Source: Kolteria novifilia
GTDB taxonomy: Bacteria; Planctomycetota; Planctomycetia; Kolteriales; Kolteriaceae
Assembly (NCBI GenBank): GCA_007748055.1
Contig: CP036279.1
Location: 6,324,001 to 6,388,000 of the forward strand
Direction of reading: 5' to 3'
DNA: 64,000 bases
Part shown: positions 56,864-64,000 of the stretch, one piece after another
Numbering within the stretch: the first letter of the stretch is position 1
How the letters are laid out: each line of letters opens with the position of its first letter
Notes under the pieces: model-generated
Told to the model about the DNA's origin: nothing
What the model saw: the letters and a program-made list of their open reading frames with translations, nothing else
The model's database searches: none
Made by a program: the position numbers and the translations under genes

Positions 56864-58468
56864 ATGTCCAATAGCGACGAACCAAAAAGCGAACCGACCA
56901 CGGCGTCCCCGACGGACCTCACCGTCCCGATCGAACGTCCCGACCAAGCTCGCGCATCGGGGGAAGCTCCCCAGGTCGACCTGACCGGCAAGACCCTCGG
57001 CGACTTCGCGGTGATCCGACGACTCGGACGCGGGGGCATGGGCGAGGTCTATCTCGCCGAGCAACAATCGCTCAAACGCAGTGTCGCTTTGAAGATCCTG
57101 CGCGCGGAACTCGTCAAGGACGAGAACTACTTGAAGCGGTTCAAGGCGGAAGCCCTCACCGTCGCCCCGATCAGCCATCCGAACATCGTCTCGGTCATCG
57201 CCATCGGCGAGGCCGACGGGATCCACTACATCGCGTTCGAGTACGTCGAAGGGGGAAACCTCCGCACCTTTCTCAACAAGAAGGGGACGCTCAGTTGGCA
57301 AAACTGCGTCGGGGTGCTGCGCAAGGTGACCTCGGCCCTCGACCGTGCCCACGAAGCGGGAATCATCCATCGCGACATCAAGCCCGACAACGTCCTCATC
57401 ACCCGCAAGGGCGAAGTGAAGGTCGCGGACTTCGGCCTGGCGCGGCTGACGAGCGAGAACCTCAACTTGACGCAGCCGGGCATGACGATGGGGACGCCGC
57501 TCTACATGAGCCCCGAACAGATCGAGGGCAAGGATCTCGACATCCGCACCGATCTCTACTCGGCCGGTGTCATGGCCTACCACATGCTCGCCGGCCATCC
57601 GCCCTACATGGGCCAGACCGCGATGGCGGTGGCGTTGCTTCATGTTCAAGGCCGGGCGACACCGCTTCCCGAATTGCGCCCCGATGTTCCCCCCGAACTG
57701 GCGCGCATCATCGAGAAGCTGATGGCGAAGAACCGCGTCGACCGCTTCGCGACCCCGAGAGAAGTCCGCTCCGCCCTGTCGGCGCTCAAGTCGGACAACG
57801 CGTCGCTCTCGCCGCCGAGCAACGAGAAGAACTCCCCTAGCGTGCTGAGACGTCTCGAGGCCCCGACGTTGCCGCGAACGCTACTTCTCTCTCTGGGACT
57901 CCTCGTGACCATCCTGGTTGGAGCCTCCGCGGGATGGGCGTGGCGCGTTCGTCATTCGGTCGCCGCGAGCCCCGAGATCGCCGAAGCCCCCGCGATCGAC
58001 AAGAAGTCCGAAGGGTGGCTGCAATTGATGTATGCCCGGATCGCCGCCTCCCCCGAGGAACGACTCGCGCGGTTGCGCAAGGTCATCGAATGGCATCCGG
58101 AGGACACTGATGAGACGATCGCCGCCGCGCAAGAACTCATCCAGCACGAACTCGACCAGCGCGCCTATGGTGACGCGCTGGCGTTGTCCAACCAACTCAC
58201 CCAGCGTGACGCCAAGGTCCTTCAGTCGGTTGGCTATCTCTTTCGGGGCATTGTCGAAAGTCGTCAGGGAAATGCGAAGACGTCAAACGAGTCGTTCGTG
58301 GAGATGTTCAACGAGCGTGATGCCGTCGCGGTCCCGCCGGAACAGTTGACCTGGATGGCTCGTGAGTACTACCTGGCGCTGCGGGCCAATAGCGAACGTC
58401 TCGGGTTACCCGCCGATCGCGAGATGAAGCGCAAGTTCGTCGAACACTTCCGAGCCCGGCGCTCGTAG
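56864..58468 (+). CDS. Membrane-anchored Ser/Thr protein kinase (PknB-like)
   Basis: 534 aa from ATG 56864. Kinase domain ~45-310: glycine loop [17 protein letters not shown] (Lys), [10 protein letters not shown] (catalytic Asp), [17 protein letters not shown] (activation/P+1) and [15 protein letters not shown]. One membrane helix follows ([21 protein letters not shown]) and a helical, TPR-like C-terminal part of ~170 aa that would lie outside the cytoplasm. Typical for planctomycetes, which have many such kinases. The C-terminal part lacks PASTA repeats. Targets unknown. Confidence 0.92.
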   Translation: MSNSDEPKSEPTTASPTDLTVPIERPDQARASGEAPQVDLTGKTLGDFAVIRRLGRGGMGEVYLAEQQSLKRSVALKILRAELVKDENYLKRFKAEALTVAPISHPNIVSVIAIGEADGIHYIAFEYVEGGNLRTFLNKKGTLSWQNCVGVLRKVTSALDRAHEAGIIHRDIKPDNVLITRKGEVKVADFGLARLTSENLNLTQPGMTMGTPLYMSPEQIEGKDLDIRTDLYSAGVMAYHMLAGHPPYMGQTAMAVALLHVQGRATPLPELRPDVPPELARIIEKLMAKNRVDRFATPREVRSALSALKSDNASLSPPSNEKNSPSVLRRLEAPTLPRTLLLSLGLLVTILVGASAGWAWRVRHSVAASPEIAEAPAIDKKSEGWLQLMYARIAASPEERLARLRKVIEWHPEDTDETIAAAQELIQHELDQRAYGDALALSNQLTQRDAKVLQSVGYLFRGIVESRQGNAKTSNESFVEMFNERDAVAVPPEQLTWMAREYYLALRANSERLGLPADREMKRKFVEHFRARRS

Positions 58469-58628
58469 GATCTCCTCGACTCGACCCCCATCGCTGGCCG
58501 CGTGGACGTCCTCGCCGTACAACAACCAATTCGCGCCGTGCCGACGCAAGGAGTGTCGGCTGTCGGGTCGGGTGCATCGCGCTTGATCCCTCGAACACTC
58601 AGGACGATCGTGATCAAGGCACTATTTG

Positions 58629-59642
58629 ATGACCCGCTGCTACGTTCGAGACCTCGTCGATGGAGATGCTGTGGACCGCGTGCTGCTTGTCCGCGACAAG
58701 CAAGTTCGCGCCAATCGCAACGGCAATCTCTATCTCCAATTCAACCTCGATGACCGCACCGGGACCATCGCCGCGCGGTACTGGAACTCCAGCGAATCGG
58801 AGACCCGCGCCTTTGAACCGGGCGATTTCCTCTCGGTCCGTGGCAAGGTGCAGACCTTCCAAGGTCAGCTCCAGCTCATCGTCAATGCCTTTCGCCGTTG
58901 CGATCCCGATACCGTCGACGCCGCCGACTTCATCCCGACCACGGAAAAGAACGTCGACGCAATGATGAACCGCGTCCGGGGCTATCTCGAGCGCATCGGC
59001 GACCCGACGATGCAGGCGATCGCCCGCTCGTTCCTGATGGACGACGAGTTCATGCAGAAGTTCATGCGGGCGCCGGCCGGCATCCGCAATCATCACGCCT
59101 ACGTCGGCGGTTTGCTCGAACACGTGACGACGCTCCTGGATATCCACGAGCGAATCTCGGACCTTTACCCCGACTTGGACCACGATCTCTTGCGGTTGGG
59201 AATCCTGCTGCACGATGTCGGCAAGGTGCGCGAACTCGCGTTCGATCGCGTCTTCTCCTACACCGACGTCGGCGAGATGATCGGTCACCTCGTCCTCGGC
59301 GTGGAGATGCTCGACGAAAAGCTGCCGGTCGCGGAGGACTTGCTCGGCGAGCCCCTCTCCCAAGAGGTCGTTTGCCGCATCAAGCACCTCATCCTCAGCC
59401 ACCACGGAACGTACGAGTTTGGAAGCCCGCGGCTGCCGATGACGCCCGAAGCGATCGCGCTGCACCACCTCGACAATCTCGATGCCAAGGTCCACGGCTA
59501 CGTCCACATGATCCGCGAAGACGCCAATCCCGGTTCGGCGTGGACCGCTTACGATCCCTCGATGCGTCGACGGCTCTACAAGGGGCCCCTCGCGCATACC
59601 GGAAGCAGTTCCCTCCACGAGAACCCCGACTCGGCGAAATAG
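58629..59642 (+). CDS. YhaM-like 3'-5' exoribonuclease (OB-fold + HD domain)
   Basis: 337 aa from ATG 58629. Residues ~10-95 form an OB fold (VLLVRDKQVRANRNGNLYLQ, GTIAARYWN, LSVRGKVQTFQGQLQLIV). The HD phosphohydrolase core follows: NHHAYVGGLLEHV, LGILLHDVGKVREL, ILSHHGTYEFGSP and LHHLDNLDAKVH. This is the layout of Bacillus YhaM, a Mn-dependent 3'-5' exonuclease involved in RNA turnover. Convergent with the giant gene on the right; 38 bp apart. Confidence 0.88.
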   Translation: MTRCYVRDLVDGDAVDRVLLVRDKQVRANRNGNLYLQFNLDDRTGTIAARYWNSSESETRAFEPGDFLSVRGKVQTFQGQLQLIVNAFRRCDPDTVDAADFIPTTEKNVDAMMNRVRGYLERIGDPTMQAIARSFLMDDEFMQKFMRAPAGIRNHHAYVGGLLEHVTTLLDIHERISDLYPDLDHDLLRLGILLHDVGKVRELAFDRVFSYTDVGEMIGHLVLGVEMLDEKLPVAEDLLGEPLSQEVVCRIKHLILSHHGTYEFGSPRLPMTPEAIALHHLDNLDAKVHGYVHMIREDANPGSAWTAYDPSMRRRLYKGPLAHTGSSSLHENPDSAK

Positions 59643-59680
59643 CCCTCGAGGGGTCCTGGCGCGCGAACGTCGAGGAGACG

Positions 59681-62600
59681 CTACTTGGCGACAGGCGGCA
59701 GCGTTAGCTTGAGATCCTTGACGTGAAGTTCGGCCTCCTGGCCGGTGGGAAGTTCGAACGCGATCAGCCCGCGTTCGGGCAAGTCGTCGCGTTGCAACGA
59801 GGCGACCTTGCGCCCATCGACAAAGGTCGTCACGCGAGCACCGTCGAGCACGACGCGAAGATCGATCCATTCCTTGTCGTCGTGGGAAGCGTTCCGCAAC
59901 GCGACCGCGGCTTGGCCATCGAGATGTCCCTGCCTCTTTCGACCAAGCATGCATCGACAACCGGTCACGTCATTTCCTCGGCGCTTTCCACGAAGGATCA
60001 ACGACGCCTCCGCGTCCGATGGGACAAGGCGTGCCCGGCAGCTTAGCTCCCCATCGCCTAGAGCCATGTCGGAAACCAAACGAGCGAACTTCGCGGATGG
60101 GTCCGAGCGGCCGACGATCGTGGCGTCGTCGACCTTCCAATCGGCCCCATGGACATGCCAACCGACGAGTCCCTTGCCGTCGAAAAAAGAGCCCGCGTTC
60201 TCGGGCGTCGCGAGCATCGGGGTCTGACGGCCACCCCGCAGGTACGCGACCAAGTCGTGAACCTGTCGCTCGGTGAGTTGCTTGAGTAGGTCGTCGGGCA
60301 TCATCGACTTCTCGCTGCGGCGCTGCTCGTCGATGTCCTCCTTCGGCAAGGTGACGACCTCGTTCGCGGTGACGACGGTGTAGCTCTCCTGGTCCTCGCC
60401 GCGAATGATCCCGGTAATGACGCGGCCGTCGGCGGTGGCGAAGACAGTCGGTTGATAGTCCTTGGCCATCACGGAACTCGGGTCGAGGACGTTGCCGAGC
60501 AAATAGTCGAGATTGGCCCGGTTCGAGCCGGTCAAGTCGGGGCCGACGTTGCCGCCGGTGCTAAAGAGCCGATGGCACTGAGCGCAGTTCTTGGCGAAGA
60601 CGGCCCGGCCGTGCATTGGGTCGAGGTTCTTCGGCCGGCGTTTGACAATCATCGTCTTCGTGTCGGCGATCAGCTTCGCTTTGTCGGCGGCGGTCTCGCG
60701 AACGATGCCCCAGACGTCGGTGAGCTTCTTGGCGATCGCGTCACTCTTCAGGAACCGCAACTGCCGGACAATGTCGGCCGTCACGTCGGTCCGCGGAACT
60801 TGGCCGGCGTCAATCGCGTCCAGAAGCCGATGAGCGAAGGCTTCGCGCGTGGCGAGTGCTCCCAGCACGTCGCGTTTCTCCGAAAGCGGCAAGCCGGCAT
60901 AGGCGGAGAGCAACACGCTGGGCGTCTCGGGGTGTTCGATCGCGGCCAGGGAGCGAATCGCGGCCGAGCGGATCTTCGGATCGCTCAAGACGCGATGGAG
61001 CGTTTCAGGAAGCGCCGCGTCGCGGGCCTTGACCAATGCCTCGATCGCGTCGACGCGACGCTTGGTCGGTGCTTTCTCGTCAAGGACAGTCGCGCGAAGC
61101 GACGCGAGCGCCTTGGGATCGCCGAAGGTGAGGGCCAGCGACTGGGCCTGCGAGCGAATCTCCGGATCGGCGTGGGCCCGCAGCTTGGTCGCGACGTCGA
61201 GCCACGACTTGGGCATCGGCACCTGGCGCCGGGCGCGGAACGCCTCGTTCATCCCTCGCAGAAGCGTCAATTGTTCCTTGGCGGAAGATGACGATCCGAG
61301 GCGGTCGACCAACATCGTCAACACCTCGGGCGTGCCGATCGAGGTCACCCGGCGAGTCATGTACATCGGCAACAGGTCAATGCCGGACGAATAGGCCAGC
61401 TCGATGGCCCTGGCGGGATCGACCGGCGCCAGCGGTTCGATGGCGTACCAGTACATCAACGGCAGGTTGTGATCGTCCGCGTCCTCCGCGTGAGCGACCA
61501 GCGCCCTTGCGATCGCCCAGCGGTCGGCGAGCGGAAGTCGCTGTAGCGCCGACGCCAGGTAGAGCCGCACCACCGGCGAGGGGTCGTCCTTCGCCAACGC
61601 GACGAATCGTTCGAGCAACGCGGGTGACACCTTGCGGTCATCGTGGGAGAGCTGGATCGCCCACCCGCGGACATAGGGGCTCTCGTCCTCAAGGGCGCGA
61701 AGGATCTCGTCGTCCGACAGTCCTCCCGTGAGAAAGAGAGCCCATAGTCCACGAAGCCGTCGACTCTCCTCGGGATGGTCGAAGGCGATCAACACGAGCC
61801 GCGAACGCACCTTCGGATCGAGCGTGCCGGCGGCGGTTCGCTCTTGCAACAAGCGACGAGCGTGCCGCACGTACCAGTCGTTGGAATCAAGCTGCAATTC
61901 GGCCAGTTCCGCGTCGGAAAGCTTCGTCAGATCGACCTTCACCGGGTTTTCGTCGCCGTAGATCACCTTGAAAATGCGGCCGTTGGAACGGTCGGTGTTG
62001 TGACGCTGTTGGTGACATTGTGTCCGGTCGTACCAGTCAATCATGACCATCTGGCCATCGGGGCCGTATTGCAGGTTGATGATCTGCGACCAGATGTCGT
62101 TGGCCATCAGGAAATCCGGAGCGCGATCGCCGACGTAGCCCGATCCCTTCGGCTCGAGCTGATCCTGGTTGAGCCGGGCGCCGTGAATATTGTTCATGAG
62201 AATCTGATTGTGGTACTTGTCCGGCCAGGCGCCGCCGAGATAGATCATCGCCCCGGCGTGGGCATGGCCGCCCCCCGCGATCTTCGACTTGGGATCGCGA
62301 ATGTGGGCCCCCGTCCAATGGCGATGCTTGGCGATCGTCTCGATGTCGTCGTAGGTGTACGGGTTGAAGTGCGAGCCCGCCTGGCGATGGTAGCGAGCCC
62401 CCTGCACCACGTGAAAGAGATGGGGAATCACGCAACAGGTCAGGAAGGACTGTCCCTGATCGTTGAAGTCGAACCCCCACGGGTTGCTGGTTCCGTGAGC
62501 GAAGATCTCGAATTCGTGGCGAACCGGATGATAACGCCAAATCGCGGCGTTGAGCGGCGTCCGCTCCTCCTTGGGCGTGCCCGGCTTGCCGACGAGCGAG

Positions 62601-64000
62601 TGCGTAAAGACGCCGTGACAACCGTAGAGCCAACCGTCGGGGCCCCAGATGAAGGAGTTGAGGAGCTCGTGGGTATCGTGGTAGCCCCAGCCGTCGAGGA
62701 GGATCTCCGCCTTGCCGTCGGCGACCGCGTCCCCATCGCGATCGGGGATGAAAAGTAAGTTGGGAGCGGCGCTGACCCAAACGCCCCCGTGGCCGACCTC
62801 GAGCCCCGAGAGAAGATTGAGTCCCTCGTAGAAGACGCTCCGCTTGTCGAAAGCGCCGTCGCCGTCGGTGTCCTCGAAGACGAGGATGCGATCCTTCGCC
62901 TCGTTGTCGGGCCGACGATGTGGGTAGGAATAGAACTCGGCGATCCACAGGCGTCCCTTGTCATCGATCGCCTGGGCGACTGGTTGGCGGACGTCCGGTT
63001 CGCTCGCGAGGACCTTGACCGAGAACCCCTCGGGCAGAGTCATCGCCTTGGCGGCTTCCTCCGGCTGACGCCCCACCTGCTCGGGAGGACGACGGCGGAC
63101 CGCCTTGGTCGTCCCTTTCGGTTTCTCCCCGACCTTCTTGGGTTGCTGCTTCTCCCACGTCGCGCGGTCGACCTTCTTCGGCTCCTGGACGAAGACGAAC
63201 GTGCCGAGCTTGTTGCAGATCACGATGTCGGGGTTGCCGTCGCCGGAGACATCCGTCGCGAGGATCTCCGTGCCGCCCCCGGAATGGGGATCAACCTTGT
63301 GGGGAATGAACGAAACGCCGTCGGGCGCGCGGTCGATCTTGAACCAATAGAGGACCGCGGGATCGTTGCCGCCGGGGTCCTTGCCGTTGTGCGCCCAGTG
63401 CCGCTTGCCGGAGACGACGTCCTTGATGCCATCACCGTCCATATCGACCAGGTCGAGGTTGTGCAGTTGGGAATAGACGACGCCGTAGTCGTTCTCCGAC
63501 GGCTTCTCCCCCATGATGCGATGGGGAACGAATGTCACCGCGCCCCCCTTGGGAACGTGCTCGAACCAGGCGAAGCCGTAACCGTGGCCGTTCTTCGCGG
63601 CGATGACGTCGTTGTCGCCGTCGCCGTCGACATCGTAGACCAGGATCTGCGATGGGTTGTCGCCGAACTTGACCGGATGGAATGCCCATTCCTTCACGTC
63701 GGACGTCGCGGGAGGCTGCTCGTGCCAGCCGGCCTTTTCGAGGATGTCGGCACGGCCGTCGCCGTTGACATCGCCGACACCCAGCCCGTGAGTGAAGCGG
63801 GTATAGCGACGATTTTCCGAAACGGGATGGAAGGTCCAGGGCTTGGTCGGATCCTTGGGATCGGGCCCGGCCCAACCGAAGACTCCCTTGGTGTGGAAGA
63901 TCAGCTCGTTGCGGCCGTCGCCGGTCAGGTCGGCATAGAGCGGCCCTTCGTTGTCGACCTCGGGGTGAATGAGATGCTGTTTCCAGTGTCCCTCGCTCGA
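59681..64000 (-). CDS. Giant secreted VCBS / PVC-dehydrogenase / HEAT / heme / DUF1080 protein (5' end outside window)
   Basis: The minus-strand frame stays open from the stop at 59681 to the window edge (1439 codons seen; the GTG at 63697 is internal). Order from the N-terminal side: VCBS/FG-GAP-type repeats (VYDVDGDGDNDVIAAKNG, DMDGDGIKDVVSG, DVSGDGNPDIVICN); a PVC-type dehydrogenase propeller (LPEGFSVKVLASEPDV, FEDTDGDGAFDKRSV, FIWGPDGWLYGCHGVF); HEAT-like repeats; a PVC heme domain with CAQCHRL and SMMPDDLL; and a C-terminal DUF1080 (3-keto-disaccharide hydrolase/LamG-like) domain (SFFDGKGLVGWHVHGADWKV, EWIDLRVVLDGARVTTFVDG). Probably exported and active on sugars with its own electron acceptor. 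Relative of the 24117 gene but with extra end domains. Confidence 0.9.
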   Translation of the reverse strand, partial: SSEGHWKQHLIHPEVDNEGPLYADLTGDGRNELIFHTKGVFGWAGPDPKDPTKPWTFHPVSENRRYTRFTHGLGVGDVNGDGRADILEKAGWHEQPPATSDVKEWAFHPVKFGDNPSQILVYDVDGDGDNDVIAAKNGHGYGFAWFEHVPKGGAVTFVPHRIMGEKPSENDYGVVYSQLHNLDLVDMDGDGIKDVVSGKRHWAHNGKDPGGNDPAVLYWFKIDRAPDGVSFIPHKVDPHSGGGTEILATDVSGDGNPDIVICNKLGTFVFVQEPKKVDRATWEKQQPKKVGEKPKGTTKAVRRRPPEQVGRQPEEAAKAMTLPEGFSVKVLASEPDVRQPVAQAIDDKGRLWIAEFYSYPHRRPDNEAKDRILVFEDTDGDGAFDKRSVFYEGLNLLSGLEVGHGGVWVSAAPNLLFIPDRDGDAVADGKAEILLDGWGYHDTHELLNSFIWGPDGWLYGCHGVFTHSLVGKPGTPKEERTPLNAAIWRYHPVRHEFEIFAHGTSNPWGFDFNDQGQSFLTCCVIPHLFHVVQGARYHRQAGSHFNPYTYDDIETIAKHRHWTGAHIRDPKSKIAGGGHAHAGAMIYLGGAWPDKYHNQILMNNIHGARLNQDQLEPKGSGYVGDRAPDFLMANDIWSQIINLQYGPDGQMVMIDWYDRTQCHQQRHNTDRSNGRIFKVIYGDENPVKVDLTKLSDAELAELQLDSNDWYVRHARRLLQERTAAGTLDPKVRSRLVLIAFDHPEESRRLRGLWALFLTGGLSDDEILRALEDESPYVRGWAIQLSHDDRKVSPALLERFVALAKDDPSPVVRLYLASALQRLPLADRWAIARALVAHAEDADDHNLPLMYWYAIEPLAPVDPARAIELAYSSGIDLLPMYMTRRVTSIGTPEVLTMLVDRLGSSSSAKEQLTLLRGMNEAFRARRQVPMPKSWLDVATKLRAHADPEIRSQAQSLALTFGDPKALASLRATVLDEKAPTKRRVDAIEALVKARDAALPETLHRVLSDPKIRSAAIRSLAAIEHPETPSVLLSAYAGLPLSEKRDVLGALATREAFAHRLLDAIDAGQVPRTDVTADIVRQLRFLKSDAIAKKLTDVWGIVRETAADKAKLIADTKTMIVKRRPKNLDPMHGRAVFAKNCAQCHRLFSTGGNVGPDLTGSNRANLDYLLGNVLDPSSVMAKDYQPTVFATADGRVITGIIRGEDQESYTVVTANEVVTLPKEDIDEQRRSEKSMMPDDLLKQLTERQVHDLVAYLRGGRQTPMLATPENAGSFFDGKGLVGWHVHGADWKVDDATIVGRSDPSAKFARLVSDMALGDGELSCRARLVPSDAEASLILRGKRRGNDVTGCRCMLGRKRQGHLDGQAAVALRNASHDDKEWIDLRVVLDGARVTTFVDGRKVASLQRDDLPERGLIAFELPTGQEAELHVKDLKLTLPPVAK

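Overview
The window looks like a chromosome segment of a planctomycete (phylum Planctomycetota). The evidence is: three formylglycine-type sulfatases; two giant secreted proteins of the PVC 'membrane-bound dehydrogenase + HEAT + CxxCH heme' type, one ending in a DUF1080/LamG-like domain; a neutral-ceramidase-like secreted protein; a TAT-exported Gfo/Idh/MocA oxidoreductase; an EF-Tu with an unusual switch I loop that I recall from other planctomycetes; and high GC with many Glu/Asp/Arg-rich proteins. I cannot name a genus.

Layout. 1-12.7 kb: end of a secreted TPR protein, a DEAD-box helicase, an array of palindromic repeats (family 1, 2.73-4.36 kb), a kelch-type secreted protein, a Sua5-like/LMW-phosphatase fusion next to rpiB (the ywlC-ywlE-ywlF neighbourhood of Bacillus), a HIT protein, a cyclophilin-like lipoprotein, a sigma-70 family factor and an HtrA-type protease. 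13.2-19.1 kb: tRNA-Arg(ACG), then an accessory block. It holds a SEC-C-like microprotein and a translationally coupled set: RNA ligase, HD-phosphoesterase/polynucleotide kinase, DUF4291 (broken by an in-frame TGA at a conserved Trp codon), a VOC protein, and a gene cut off by an IS66-family element. This is the most striking block: a predicted RNA-repair operon with uncharacterised partners. 19.1-36.3 kb: catabolic and secreted genes (sulfatase, oxidoreductase, ceramidase-like, heme protein, tandem sulfatase pair), a long array of a second palindromic repeat family (family 2), an ACT-domain protein, RNase PH, a LolA-like protein and a metallophosphoesterase.

36.7-52.6 kb: the ancestral translation/transcription cluster tRNA-Thr(TGT), Tyr(GTA), Gly(TCC), Thr(GGT), tuf, tRNA-Trp(CCA), secE, nusG, rplK, rplA, rplJ, rplL, rpoB, rpoC, closed by a good intrinsic terminator. 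Its order matches the E. coli thrU-tyrU-glyT-thrT-tufB-secE-nusG-rplKAJL-rpoBC region apart from the tRNA-Trp. NusG carries a 159-residue, almost purely acidic N-terminal extension. A family 2-type repeat sits between nusG and rplK. 52.6-64 kb: an MCE/OmpA-like envelope protein, family 2 repeats in the opposite orientation, an undecaprenyl-phosphate sugar phosphotransferase, a PknB-like kinase, a YhaM-like OB/HD exoribonuclease, and the 3' part of a giant VCBS/heme/DUF1080 protein that runs off the right edge.

All calls are by eye from translation and motif reading. No database search was run; family names are from memory of the families.
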